From Cardinalis cardinalis (Eukaryota > Chordata > Aves > Passeriformes > Cardinalidae): a stretch of 64,000 nt of DNA. The notes beneath the pieces were generated by a model, which saw only the letters and a program-made list of their open reading frames with translations, was not told the origin of the DNA and made no database searches. The DNA lies in NCBI GenBank assembly GCA_014549065.1, contig JACDOX010000013.1, positions 4,822,370 to 4,886,369 of the forward strand. Direction: 5' to 3'. Below are positions 1 to 13,634 of this stretch, piece by piece; position 1 is the first letter of the stretch; the number at the start of each line of letters is the position of its first letter. Position numbers and translations under genes: made by a program.

Positions 1-2633
1 TTCTAGGTAATCAAATTCAAGCCTCTTGTTTTAAATTAAGTTCTTAAAAGTTCTTTCTGGGGAAGTGACTGAACAGGGCCACTTCTTCAGCCACTGACCA
101 AGGGCATGTACAGCAGCCTGTGAGGCAAAGGGTCCCTTGGTACCAGTTTTTCCAGGGGCTGCCCTCACTTCCAGAGACCTACAGCATAATGGCACTGCCC
201 TGCTGGTAGCTGCCACCATCCATGAACATATAAAGTCAAGTTTTCACCAAAAACATTGGCTTCCTATTTACACTTGATTCCCATGCTAGTTGGGGCCTCT
301 GTTCATGATAAAGGGAAATATAGCCTGGGGCCTGAATGTCTTGGATTCCACCTTCCACCTCATGCTCATCCCTGGCAAGTGGGGTCATGCAGAGTGCTGG
401 CGCTAATAATCCTCGTATTTCAGTGGCTCCTCTGCAAAAGAACCCCCACGCATTTAGAGGTAGCCTCAATTCAGATGTCTTTGCAGCACATGGGATGTGG
501 TATAATTCTGTTCTCTGAGATGGGGAGTGGGAGTTGGCAGGGATCTCCATACCAATCGTCTTTCTGTCTTTTGCAATTGAAAGGAGACAGATCTTCGTTC
601 ATTTTATTAAATTGCACTGAAGGAAGTCAATAGAGCATCTTTAGTTGATCTAAAAATAAATAAAGTAAAACTTGCTTTGAAGAGGCTGTCAGAACTCCAG
701 CCAAGCATAGATCTGATCCCAAATAGTATTTGGCTTGAAGTTTTGCAGCACTCATTTGAATCTTCTCAGAGGTGAGAGAGGGAAGCCCCCTTAACACACG
801 GCACCTGTTTGGCAGCCAGAGCAGCCAGGCTGCCCCTGGTGCAGCTCTGCTGGTCTCTCCTCCCTGTGTTNCCCATGGAGGGGCACTGAGAGCCCAGCTG
901 CCATATCACCCCTCGCTGTAGCATTGTCCTGACTTTGCAGTGCAGGATTCAATAAAGAAAAATGTCCTGTTGGAGAAAGAACAATGGGCAGAGCAGACAC
1001 CCTAAAAAGGGTGAAAAGTCAGGTAAAAAACTGACTGTGAGAGGGAGGAGCCCTCAGCTCCACTGCCCATAAACTCTGGGTCATGCAGCTNCAAATGGAA
1101 GACAGAGGTCCATGGNAAAGCCAATTTCCTTGTAGNATGAGAAAGTATAANGTGACACAACTTACCAAGCATTCTGNCAGTNTGCCATGTCTATCTTTAG
1201 GAGTGNAAGCTCCACAGAAGGAGAAGGGGNCAAAAGGNCTNTAAAGCATNAAGGGGCAGAGCCCCATGTCTGCAATTCCCTTGGCCCCNCACCTTGCCAC
1301 AGCTGCTCTGCGCTCCAGACCATGATACCTGTAAAACCCTGGAGTGGAAACCAAAGCATGAGTTATAGGACTTTTTCAGAACTACACCGTTTCAGACACC
1401 CACATAAAATACACATTGTGAATGACTGCCAGGATCAGTGAACAGATCTTGCCATGGTCTCCAGGATCAACAGGGCAGAGCAGGAACTTCCAGTGCCCTT
1501 GGGCACTCCCATTTTGATTAAACATCTGAGAAATTTCCCAGAAGACTATTACACTCAATCAATATGACATTGCTTCAACTAATGAAATTCTTTTAACATC
1601 CAACATCCTTTGAATTGTGGATTAGAGAGGGCAGGTTGGTTCAGATACTGAACTACATTTTAAATTACATAATTATCTAGTAATATCACTGTATANATTA
1701 GAACACCTATTTTCAATGAAAAACCCCAATGTTTTGAAATTCTGTTTTAAAAACTGTAAGAACTGATTATTTTAGTATTTTGAAATATTTTGAAAGCTTA
1801 AGCAAGCTTTCAGGCTTGTTAATGTCATTCAAAGTAAATTGCATACTCTTTAACATAGGAAAATAAATGAATACACCATGTAATTATTACTAAGATCTAA
1901 AAGTCTTGAAGATAAGGCAGGCAAAAGCATAACTACTTATGTGAGTGTATTTATTGCTGGATTGTGGACATTTTATTGTTAGTAAAATATTTGTCTATCC
2001 TGTGAAACATGTATATTTCATTATATAAAACACTTTTCTAAAGGAAATTTTATGAAGGCAAATAATTAATAAATTATCCATGCTTGATTTTCCTTGTTTA
2101 GATTGCCATAAAGCTTACCTTGGGTTTTGTTACTGTATTAACTGTTCACATATTTAATGTTTTATTTGATTTTATTTTTCTTGTGTGTCAATTAAAATGT
2201 TGTGGCTTACTGCAATGTGGAAGATATATTGATAAGACGCTGCCAAATATTTTCACAAAAAGTTTCATGCAACATTCTAGCATGTAAAATTCTTTTTATA
2301 TTGTAGCCTATCACAGTTACATTTACAAATGCACTTTAGTCCAAGTCCCTCACAACCAGTCTTACATTTGAAATTAGTAGGTTATGTCATTGACTGAGGT
2401 ACTGTTTTTCTGTGAAACTGATATATGTCAGACTTTCTTGGAGTAAAATCTTAAAAGGTCTCAGGATTATGGGATTAGGTTTGGACTAGGTTTTTGTTCG
2501 CTTGTTTGTTTGTTTGGGAGTGGGGTGTTCTAAAATAAAGAAAACAAGCACACACAAGACAATGAAGCTGAGCTCAGTTTTTGCAGGTGCAGTGAGTATG
2601 GACATAAAAGGCCATTNCCCATCCCATTTATAA
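1..2633. other. Unique non-coding DNA
   Basis: No gene or clear repeat is recognisable here. The left 1.4 kb is somewhat richer in G+C and contains short open frames on both strands that overlap each other and have no recognised domain. An N-dense patch lies at 1091-1289. From about 1500 to 2600 the DNA is strongly AT-rich with long runs lacking CpG, which fits intergenic or intronic DNA. A short (TTTG)n run lies at 2491-2516. Confidence 0.6.
1166..1338 (-). other. Candidate exon (splice-flanked open segment)
   Basis: Read on the minus strand, a pyrimidine-rich stretch ending in CAG at 1339-1341 is followed by 173 bases that stay open in one frame. They end in TTG followed by GTAAGTTG, a good match to a vertebrate donor site. 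The frame runs on upstream of the acceptor and stops inside the donor (TAA). Nine N bases fall inside, so some codons are unknown. The translation resembles no family I recognise. This may be a chance pairing of splice-like signals; RNA evidence would decide. Confidence 0.22.
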
Positions 2634-2873
2634 TACAGAATCACTGAATGGATAAGATTGGAAGGGCCCACAGTGGATCATCTGGTCCAACCTCTCTGCT
2701 GAAGCAGGGTCATCCCCGAGCACATGNCACAGGGCTGTGTCCAGGCAGTTCTTGAATATCTTCAGTGTGGGAGACTCCACAACTTCTCTGGGCAATCTGT
2801 TCCAGTGCACAGTAAAGTTGTTCTTCCTCACATTTAGGGGGAAATTCCTGNGCATCAATTTCTGCCTGTTGCC
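2634..2873 (-). mobile_element. CR1 LINE 3' fragment
   Basis: Plus-strand text reads as the reverse complement of a CR1 tail. It opens with CAGAATCACTGAATGG, then 'ttggaaggg', 'atctggtccaacc', 'cacaacttctctgggcaatctgttccagtg' in pieces, and 'ttcttcctcacatt'. The element therefore lies on the minus strand with its 3' end near 2634, and it is truncated at about 2873. Only the 3' untranslated and terminal part remains, so it has no coding capacity. 5' truncation is usual for LINE insertions. The perfect microsatellite at 2963 lies about 90 bases beyond the truncation point. Confidence 0.9.
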
Positions 2874-2962
2874 TAATAAGTATAATAAGACTGCCACAGG
2901 CCAGAAAAATGAGTCTTATAATAAAATTATTATATGTGCATTTAAATTTCAATAATTTTTAG

Positions 2963-3049
2963 GATGAGATGAGATGAGATGAGATGAGATGAGATGAGAT
3001 GAGATGAGATGAGATGAGATGAGATGAGATGAGATGAGATGAGATGAGA
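2963..3049. repeat. Perfect (GATGA)n microsatellite, about 17 copies
   Basis: The 87 bases are an uninterrupted pentanucleotide array (GATGA, equivalently TGAGA or GAGAT) with no substitution. Perfect arrays of this length usually vary in copy number between individuals, so the reported length may be one allele or an assembly compromise. Confidence 0.97.
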
Positions 3050-6000
3050 CAGAAAAATATTTGGGGCTATGCCTTATTTTTCAGCTGTGTCAATTCAGAA
3101 GAACTGTAGAGAAAAGGCTAGGAATTGAATGGCAGATCTAACAACTCTTTTGGGGAAGCTCCCTGAAGAGGTGAAGGAAAAGGAAGAGGAAAACTCTTAG
3201 ATGTTCAAATCAAAGGGACTTTTCTGCTTGAAAAAAAAAAAGTCAGTGTGAGCATACAGATTATTTTCATGAATTAAAATGCAAGCTGACCTGGTTTGAT
3301 CATGAGATCATTGAATTCAAACCATTTTGACCCTTACATTAAATGAACCACAAAGAAAAAGCAGTACCTTTTCCCTAATTACAGTTCCAGCATAAGTGGA
3401 TCACAATTTTTTGTAGGACANTGTCAGTTATAACTTGCCGTGTACAAAAAAAGTATTCTCTAAAAAAAAAGAATGCAAGCCTGTATCAGGGAACTGTACA
3501 GATCACAACTTGGCTGTCAGCCTAGACNTAATCTATAGATATATCCAATTCTTCTCATGGGAAAGTATTTTATGTCATGTCAAATTTTGTCTGGCCTTGT
3601 ACAAGGATAAATGTATAATGCAGGAAGCACTGTACTTCAAATTTAATTTCTTTCACGGAGCTAGGTAAAAGACTACTTCACCAATAAACAGCACTTCCCA
3701 CCTGTCTTGGACCACATAGGACAACCTCATNCACTAGATTCTTGCTGGACTTTCAGTCAGAGCAGGGTCTCTCCAAGCCCTTGAAGACTGCAGTGAGCAT
3801 GAACCATGAATGTTTATTTTAACAATGAATACTCTAAAAATCTTGAGTTGAGGAAGTAGAGGAATGAAGGACAAAAGGGTCATCAGAACAATAAGGAAAT
3901 GAAGACATGATAAAATAGACAAAAACTTGTAAATAGGAACCAGGCAAAACGTCATATTAAACTTCTTCAGCAAAGTCAATAGCAGGATGATCTGTTCATC
4001 CAGGAACACAGCTGTGAAGCCTTTGTAGAACACTCACTAGCTGAAATTCAAGGGACATCTCATCATTGGTTCAGCTCCACCACATGGAATTTGCTAGCAT
4101 TGTGAAGGACATCTGTTCAATGAATACATTTCCTGCTTCCCTTCATCTAAATTGCCTGTGCCCAAAGCCGAAGTCACTTCATTGTGGACTGTGACTGAGG
4201 GGTGCTTGAGAAACATCTTCTGCAGGTTGGACTTGCCACAGCAGAAACACAAAACCTCACAGGTCTCAGAACTTCTGCAGCTCTTTCTTCTAAAAAGCTG
4301 TTCACCTTAGCTCTGACATTTTCTCTTTCTTACATAGTCAAATGCCTCAGATCAGTGCCTTTTCCTCCAACAGCAGAGACAGAAACTGTGAGGACTAGGA
4401 AAAGTGGGGCCTTTAGGANTAGGATACTAAGCATGACCAAGGATGTCTATTTCTCACTATTGGCTGGTGCAGAAGACTGTAGGCATGAACCAACATCCTT
4501 TAATGCAGGTGGTAAAAGGCATGAAGGAAACTGCACAAGAATATGAGGGAAAAACATCTGGTTTTTCTGTGCAACTGAGTAATCAGTCTCCTGTTTAAAA
4601 CGAGTTTTTCCTCATAACACTACAGTTTTCCATTATAAAACATATTCTNCAGTGACTCAGTTTTCCCAGATGTCACATCAAGAATTTCAGTTTTCATGGG
4701 AAACACGGCTAGTAAATACANCTGTAAAAAAAAGCATCCCTGGAGCACTAAATAGGTTACCAGGTCACTGTTATGTTTAATTCTCATTTGTTCTTTCCCT
4801 TTTCAAAATTTCACTTAGAAGTTTCTATCAACTGACCAGTTTTTTTTCAGTATAATGACTTAATTTATTTAACATTTATAGTTCTAAGGCTTTTAGTGGA
4901 ATAACTTTAAAATGTGCTTTCAGGGTCACTTTTTCTTTATTAAGCTTTTAAAATAGATTACGTCCAGGGTCTTTGCTTTCTGAGCACAAAAGCAGATTTT
5001 GCCTCTGAAGCCAAAAACAATTTAAAACATATGAAATGCAGTAGAATTAATCTTTCCAGAACCAAAAGAAAGACTGTATTTATAGCAGCTGATTTATTTG
5101 TTTGATATACAGTGTGTGCTCTGGTTTATAATTTTTAAGGTGTGTGAAAGGGTCACATTATATATTACAAAAATAGCAAGGCAATGATTTACAAGACTTC
5201 ACATTGTGCCTATTGACCCTCTCAATAAGAGAGGTTGGTGATTGTAACAGCACTGAAAAATTAAACCCATGGGAGTCAATTTAATGTAGTATAAACTCTT
5301 TAACAACCAGCAAAATAGCCGTATCAGCTGGTTTCATCCTTAGATTATGTTTCAGTTGTAAAGTGCAGTTTTTAATAAAAAGTGCACAAGCTTTATTCTA
5401 CAAAGCTCCTGTTTCCTCCTCCATGGAAACAGCTGCTCCCTACTTTTCTTGCGGCAAAAAAGGAAGTATTGTGTTATCACGGGTCACCTCAGTGGGAGAA
5501 GAAAGAAAACAGAGAAAGAAACTGCTTCACAGCAGTGCAAATCATTTTGTCTAGTTCCTTTCTGAAAATTAATCTCNGAGCTCTGAAGAAAAGATGTGCA
5601 TCTGTTTGTCCTTTGTTGTGGACAAATACATTAGTCTGTCCACAAGGAAAACAATATTAGTCCATGTACAGCTTGAAATNATCAATACCTAGACTTAACA
5701 ATTGGGTAATACTTCATGTTAACACACTCACTGTGAAAATGAGCAGTTAAGGGCAAGAAATCTCTTTTAATTATCAGAGCTGTGTTTGTGGACATTCCAG
5801 AAATAATGGTATCTAAACACATCTAAGGCATTGTCAGGTAAAGGAAAGACAAAAAACCATTAAAATTGTGATGTTCTTCATGATTGACCTCATTTTTTGC
5901 AGAATTATCTGGCTNCCTTATAATTTGCACAGATGAAAGCTGGAAAGAAAGAGTCTTTTCCTATCTCTGGTTTATCATCCCTAGGATGCTCGCCTCATCC

Positions 6001-9000
6001 GCTTTTTGCAAAGAATCAAACAAAAATCAACTCAGAGGCACACAGAGATTGCCAAAGCTATGTGTTAGTAGCCACTGTTCTCTATAACAAAATGAAAGCT
6101 ATCAGCAAAGTAATGTAGCTAACATACCAGATATTCTGATTCTGGCTTATACCTTAGGAGGGGCCTTCCAGAGTGAAAGTTGATGGCAGACACACAATAT
6201 TGGAGATAGAGCTAGCATCTTTGGGCTGTAGGAAGACTGTCGTTTTGGTCTTTTATGAAAAGACGGCCTTTTTCATAGCTGCTATTGTGATTTTGTGAAA
6301 TGTGGAAGCTCACTGAAGGTTCATGCATTACACAAGAATTTATTTTATTGACTAGGATGGCAAAAGGCAAGACAGTTGAGGGCAAGAAGACTGGTGTTTG
6401 TGCAGAAGCATATGACAGACATGAATAAGGCAATCTGCATAATGCATGCTGGTGGGAGTTTTTTCAATTTAACTCATCTGTGTGGGAAGTTCATTATGGT
6501 ATTTCCTCTAAAACTTATTCTTCTTACAGAGTAGCAGAATAAAACAGTTGATGGTGTAGCAGTAGACATCTTTTTTTCATCTTCTTGTGAAAGATCGATA
6601 AACATTCTGCCTCTAACTCTCATTCCAGTTCCATATTACATATGAAAAGGAGACATCTCTTCAGAGTATGTTTTAAGTCACAGTGTGATGTGCTGTGTAC
6701 TGTGGCAATCTGCACACATACATTTTAAGTCCCACTCGATCTGTTGATTATAATGCCCTGGAGAGACAAAATGGATTAATATTTCAGCACTGTGCCTGTT
6801 AATGGTTAACAATTTCATTGGAACATGATATTCCCATCCTGATAGTAGATGAGCTAAAGTAGCAGGGTTGATTGTATTAGCTTGTCAAAAAAGATATAGG
6901 CATAGTTAGTGAAGCTTTGATAATAGGTAAAATTAAGGAAGTACCATAAAGTAATAGATGTCTCTTTGTGCTTTTCCTGATTCTAAGATATTTGTCAGAT
7001 CTGAGAAAAACCCATAAAAGACAGGTGAAAATATCTGTTACAACCAGACAATGTTAGCAACAGTAGAGCAGATTGCTGGAACATGAGGAAAGCAAATAAA
7101 GATTTAAAAATTTCAGATTACTAAGGCTGTTTTCCTAAAATACACAAAATCTGTTTTTCCTCCAAGGCTCCTGTTTTGTTTTGNTATGGAAACCCAAATG
7201 AAACAAAACTAAGTTAAATGCTAGCGAGGTGGACAGTAGTTTCAACACCAGCTTTGAAGAAGTGCACATGACCTTCTCAAAGAAAAGATGAGTGGAAGTA
7301 GATTCTCAAGTTCTTTACCACAATATTAAATACTATTTTAACACATGGAAAGAAGCATTTTCCCTTCCCCTGCTTTGTTGTTTGCTCAGAATTTTTAAAG
7401 TATTCAGTGGGTGTCTGAACCTTTAGAAAGTGGAATCAACCATTCTATCAGAAGCATTGTCTGGAGTCAAGGGGGCGATGAAAGACATCATATTTCTCCT
7501 TTGGTTTGAAAGGGCTTTCTGAAGAAGTAGGTTTCTAACCTTATGCATCTGAGTTCCCTAGGTTGCACACACCCCGCAGCTTATGAGAAAGGCATCCCAA
7601 GCATTCAACCTGAGCTGCTTGGGTCAAAAATTAAAGAGAAAAAACAGGGTAAAAGCAACAGCAAAAGAGTTGTATGAAAGGTCCTTGTACAGCTGACCAT
7701 ATGGCTGGTGGAGACAGAGGATTTCTAATCATTTACTGTCCTGTCACCACAGGAAGCTCATGCTGGGCCCTCTGAAGTTTCACAAATCACTGCAAACTAA
7801 TAATCATGTGGAAGGTCACGTAAGAAATGTTCAATAATGAAGCAACTGGGACAGTATCTTGACATTTGTGATAATAAATATTATCAATAACATCAGCTAG
7901 AGTTCAGAGAAACACCTGAATTTCACATGTCAAAACTGCTAGTGAGAAGTATTGGAAAACCTTTTAAACTGACATTTTCCTGGGAGAGGTGATCAGCTCC
8001 AGGAATCCTTGTGCCTCAGGCATAATTCAATTCCTCCTCTATCCTTCATCTCCTTGATCACAGAAATTAGATATGGTGGAGACTCCCAGGTCACCAGACT
8101 GCTATATATTTTCAAGCATTTCCCAGTGCTCATTTAATGAGAGAAAGTCCATTCAATAACNCTTGTACCATTTCTTTCAGGAGACCATTTCACATCTTTA
8201 CAGGAGGGAAATAACCCCTCTTGTAGGTTCTTCAGTGGCCCCTAACAGCAGTATCTGTTAAAGTGTTGTTGTACTGTGAGCTGGAAGCAACTTACATCTG
8301 CTTTGCAATTTCCAGTGGTGTAACTGAAGTGCACACAATGTGGAGTGACATGGAATCTGGCCCTTAGGATTTCACTTAAGAAAAGTGCTGTAGTAGTTGA
8401 ATGTCTCCACTTCTTTGCTTCTTCTTTTCACTTCTTTTATAGATCCTGTCCATTTGTGAAGCCTTAAANTCTTTGCAGCAGCTGTAGTCATATACCACAT
8501 CAGCCATTGTGCAGAGGNAGAAGTCTCAAGCCTGTTTTGACTAATATTTCCAAGCACTGGTTTCTTAAAGGACTTAGCAAACAAATACATTAAAGTGATA
8601 AATATACAGGAGTGGAAAATCAAATAACAAAATCACTTTAGATCTACTAATAGCCATCTGCAAGCCTATAGTAGCAAACCTCCTAGGCTCAGATAAGGCC
8701 AAGATAAAGAACGCAAAACAAAGGGGGAGAAAAGCTGATGCTCGACATTGTAGCTTATGAGAATGAACGTAAGAAATGACCTCATGTTTGTGTTCTCCAG
8801 TCTCTGTTGTATTGCCTGTGTCCTTGAATCCATAAACAATTCAGTTTATGGACATGGAAATCCTATTCAAATTTTCAAATTACTTCTGTTCTCCTAATTT
8901 CAAAGCCAACCTCTTTCTTGTGACTTTTGATACAAAAAGCTGAACCAAATATCAGATGTGAGAAGATAGCCAAGCTATAGAGACTCAAGCAGCTGAGTCT

Positions 9001-12000
9001 CCATAGTTAATTTCCATAGGTTTCCACTTGTCATTGAGCTGGAATGGCTTGATGTATGTGTCTAAGTCACCTAATCCATATGTGGAACAAAAAAGNATTA
9101 GCTTAAAACATTGCAAAGGTCACAGTTGCTATTTTGTGTAAGTAGCATCGAGATGAGGGTTGATGAAATAAAGTATTTCTTTCTAGTACAAACCACCTCC
9201 ATTATTTTAGCTAACACATTTTACTTCTCACTTGTAGCAGACAAGGAACATTTATGCAAATAGATAGCACAGCTCATCTGCCAGCTGGTAACTCCTTACA
9301 TCTCAATGATCTGGTTTCTAGAAATAGTCCTTGTATATTCACAGTTTGGAAGAAGCAGGAGGCAGGCTTCCCAGAAAAAAAATACTATGAAATCTTTCTA
9401 AAAAGAGAGAATGGACATAGAACATTTCTTGTTCTTCTTTAATGTGACACATCTTTCCAGGCCAGTGNTCTCACATAAGGGAATGAATCACATGCCAAGC
9501 AAGTGGGGTCACCCAGCACCAACAGGGCTTGATCACATGTAGCTTAATGCCACAAACACAAAAGTATGTCTGGTTTCTTTATTTATACATCAATGAAGGT
9601 ATGATAGTTGCCAAATAAAGCCAAATAAAGCTTCAGAGCCAAAGAAAACCTGCTGGGTTTATAGACTGTCATTACTGGCTGAAGCTTTCTCATTTTACTT
9701 TGAAACACTGAAGCAAGATAGCTTTAGTGCTGATTTCCATGCTACAGTACAAACTAAGATCTGTTTTAAGCAGCAGTTGAAAAAATACACATTCTGCATT
9801 ATATAGTTGTCATGAAAGCCTTGAGGCTTAAAAATATTTTTTGAGATGTTGCAAATAATTTGGCTGGATTAAAGTGCAATTTGATATGTCTGTTCTACTG
9901 GGGTTTTTTGCACGTAGCCTGGCCCCAGATCTCTGCAGGTCCGCTCTTCAGTCTGTGTTAGCCACAAAAGCAACAGTACCTGCATGTACAATATACAAAC
10001 ATCTGGGTCAATTTCAGGCCAAAGCTCAACTAAAGGAGGCAGCATGCAATAAATATAAATGGAGTATATTACTATGATAAATAAAAGTGGGCTACACTAA
10101 TGCAAACAAGCTTGACTGATAGCGAGTACATTTCCAAGACACAGGGTCAAGCTTGGTGCATCAGTGAGACTGAGGAGCTGAATGAGATGTATTGCTGCAA
10201 GCAACTTANAGATAAAAGTCCCCTAACATATTCTATAATAGAGTAATCTTGTCAATAGATGTTCTGTTCCTATTTTCAAATCTTTGCTGTCGCTGTCAAA
10301 GAAAGTGCTATTTTTCCTGCTACAACTTTTTTTCCACAAGCACCTGGAACTGGTAGGTTTTGTTTCATCATTGGGGCTTGCTCTCCTATTTCATTCTTTC
10401 TTTTCTGGAATACTTCCTGCCAGGCAAATGATCTTTAAAAAAACCATTTCTTTAGCTATGGGATACCAATATTTGATGTTTTTATTTAGGAGACACATAC
10501 TTTGGAAAAATATAGCAAAAGTCATTTCTAATAGAATCTGGACNTTTTGAAGTCTTGTGTGTAGTTTGTATCCAGTGGTGGGTGGAGTTCTAATAAGAAC
10601 TAAGTCCATATAGTGTAACTCTGTGCAGACAGGGAGCAGTTCATTCATGAACCTNCCTGCTGGGTAGGTTTTCAATGAGGGTCCCTGGAGTACTGTAAAA
10701 ACAGAGCCACTGTGCAAAATGTGGACAAACTTTGTGCTTGAGCACTTAGGACATTGCTGAAGGACTCAACACTACGCTGAGTGTCCCAAATTGCCCTCTG
10801 GGGGATTGTGGTGCAGAGAAGCACAGGGGGCGAAACATGGACCAGACTAGACAAAAGAAAACAAACAAACAAACCCAACAACAACTGCAAAAGGGGGGAA
10901 AAAACCCCAAGAGGGGCAAGTCAAAAGGTTATGGACAAAGTCCTAGAGAAAGGAGTGGGAGGCACAATTTGTACCATATCTGATTTCTTTTCCTATCATT
11001 TAATGGAGGTCTGGAGAATGAGGTAAGTGTGATGAAATGGTAAGCAGCAACACACAAGTCTTCTGTATTTGGAGTGCAAATGACTAGTGACATAGGATGT
11101 TCTGTTAAATGATGTCCGTGAAAAGCAAGCACATGGTAAATAATTTATCCACTCAGGTTTGCAAAAAGACTGTTGCAGAACTCATCTCTGGGCTGATATC
11201 ACTGCTATTTAATGTAGTTTCTAGCAAGCCACTTATCATATTTATGGCTACATCTAATCCTTTTTATGGTGCTCTTTTTTCAAAAGTTCTCCTGGAGAAA
11301 GGCTGTTCCACAGCTTTATGAAGCTATGAACTGGAGAATAACACGTGACCTAAAGCAAATGGAAGTGAATGATGCCCACATTATACTGGTTATCCAGACC
11401 TGTCAAAGAATGCCAATGCATCAAGCAGTATTGACCAACTTTGCCATGCCTACAGATTTTAGAATAAGTAATAAATGCAGTTGAGGGTGTGTGGACAAAG
11501 CTCCCTTCATGTTATCCTGCATAAATATTCTTACAAATATATATACTTGCATCACTTTTTGAAAACAATCTCATCCTCATCTGTGCATGAGTTCTTGGCT
11601 TTTTAACAACAGAAAAAGACCACTGCCTAATCCTTCTGAATTACCATTTCCTCAGAGACTACTCTTTAAAAAATTATTCCAAGTTTGTGAAGAATGTAGC
11701 TGGCTTTCAGAATACTGTCTTTCAATAATTTGCATTGTTGAATAAAGTCCAAACACTGAGTAGCAGCTGCTGGACCACACAACATGTGAAAGAAAGAAAG
11801 AGAAAATGTTTTTGTGAGAGATTTCTCAGGAGTTTCATACCATGCAAATCCTTCTGCTTCAGCTAAATCCCTGGAGTATGTAATCCTGATATAGTTAAAC
11901 TGTTCTTGGATGGTTTACTTCCCAAAAAGCTTACTTTGCTGCATGCTTGGTGTACAATTAGTTATGAAGAAAGTCCTGTCCCTTTGCAAAGCAGAAAACA

Positions 12001-12990
12001 GCTTGTGATATCTCAGCTGACACCTGATCTGCATTTCTTTTTTTAGAAGTAAAATTCATTGAAATATTACATAGATACTCTGAGGAGATAGGAAACATAA
12101 CAAGAACTTCAGATTGCTTCTATTAGATTACAGAGTGTTCATTTCCCCCTCTATCTTGGAAAAGCAGGAATATAACAGTAAGGAAAGAGCCCAGTGATGC
12201 TTCCTCAGTTTTTTGAATTTCCTGAGCCTCAACAGCAGAGACAGNTCTGTGGTTAATTAATGGTCGCTTTCATTAATGTTTTCAATTGTTTTGAAAACCC
12301 ATTGATATTTTGATGTCTGCTACATTTTGTGGCAATTAATTTTAGCCAAGAAATGAACCTCTTCAGTTCTCTTTAATGACGGCAAACTTAGAGAAAATTC
12401 AAATTTTTCTGGATTGGATCTTTANGCTTCATGTGGTTTTCGCATTCCTCTTCCTCAAAATTTATATATTGACACTCACTCATCTGTCTCACTGGTATGA
12501 GTCATTCTACAGTTAATTTTATTAACATTTGTTAGTGAGACCTGTTGATTCAATAGCATGTGTTAATCTGAACTGATGGCATTTAGGTAAGGTGCTACTC
12601 ATTTCTTGATTTTCTTTTTAATTAGAACTTGTTCATGACAGCTAAAGTTGTATGAGCTTTTAGTACATGGTACCGCATGCAAAACATTTCCTCTGGCTGG
12701 CCAGTTTCTAAAAGCCATTGATGAATTCTACATATTAGTGGAGAGGGAGAAATTGTGAAAGATTATTGCTTTAAATCTTTACATAAACGGTATTTTTTTA
12801 TTGGAAGTTAAGCTTGTGGAAATACTATGCTACCACCTATACTTTTCTGAGTTTCTGGTATCTTTGTTCAACATACTTTTAGTATTAGAGATGTGCCAGA
12901 ATATTTTATGCATTATACCTCTCATTTGAATTTTATAGCTGCATGTGTCTAGTATGGCTTAGNCAAAGATCTTACTGGAATAAAGAATTT
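3050..12990. other. Unique AT-rich non-coding DNA
   Basis: About 10 kb without a recognisable gene, LINE or LTR. The open frames are short (mostly 60-115 codons), occur on both strands and carry no domain I recognise. An A-run lies near 3230, a 10-base tandem pair (CCAAATAAAG twice) near 9613-9632, and an A-rich (AAAC)n patch near 10857-10880. Stretches around 4800-5300 are AT-rich with many TTTATT/TAATTT words and could be conserved non-coding DNA, but that cannot be judged without other genomes. Confidence 0.55.
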
Positions 12991-13105
12991 GCAGAATTCA
13001 CAGAATTCACAGAGTCACTNGGTTGGAAGAGACCTTCAAGACCTTAGAATGCAACCCAGCCCTAGCACCTCAACTAAACCATGGCACCGAGTGATAATCT
13101 GATCA
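12991..13105 (-). mobile_element. CR1 LINE 3' end (songbird-type)
   Basis: The plus strand starts with a doubled CAGAATTCA, then 'agagtcactnggttggaagagacctt' in effect, followed by the 'caacccagccctagcacctc' and 'aactaaaccatggcaccgag' words. This is the familiar reverse-complemented tail of a songbird CR1 subfamily. The doubled CAGAATTCA is the CR1 3' terminal repeat. The copy is very short, so it was strongly 5'-truncated. It has no coding sequence. Confidence 0.8.
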
Positions 13106-13184
13106 TAACCCTCACTCCCTGTCTCCCTGCAAGGCTGGGGTAAGAGATGGAGTTGGNAAGAGGGGTGAGGCAGAAGAAAAGTGG

Positions 13185-13425
13185 TTTTGAGATCTTATTT
13201 TATTTTTCATTGTCCTGACTATCCTGATTCTGTCAATAATATATTCAATTAGTAGTTCTAATTTGAGTCTGTTTTGCCCTGACGTTATTTGATGAGTGAT
13301 CTCTGCCTGTCCTCCTCTCAACCCATCAACTCTCTGGTATATTTTCTCTCCACTGTCCAACTGTGAAGAGGAGCAATAGAGAGGCTTTGGTGGGTGCCTG
13401 GCATCCAGCCAGGGTCATCCCAGCT
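13185..13425. repeat. Avian interspersed repeat, class unclear
   Basis: The segment with 'ttgccctgacg', 'gtgatctctgcctgtcc', 'ctcaacccat', 'tattttctctccactgtcc', 'ggctttggtgggtgcctgg' and 'catccagccagggtca' matches wording I recall recurring in songbird genomes. I cannot assign it to a LINE, LTR or DNA-transposon family from memory. It directly follows the CR1 tail at 12991 and precedes the A/C tract at 13635. The recognition is from memory only, so both boundaries and the repeat status need a library search. Confidence 0.4.
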
Positions 13426-13634
13426 GGTTTTTCTTTTCCAATGCAACTGGAATGAGATCACAGCAGCTGATGGCATCTTCCCTTTCTCATGGGGACCTGC
13501 AGCCCAGCCTAAACTAGGCTGTGGGAGATGGGGCTAAACTCCTTCTTGCTGTGTCTTATTTAGACCTACAACTTCCTGCCCCCAATTCTACAGAAATCCT
13601 CCATTCCAGTGTCCTTATGAAACTCCTCCATCTG

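Noticed and set aside
4202..4546. 114-codon plus-strand frame
   Set aside because: No domain, contains an N-codon, and no splice sites fit its borders.
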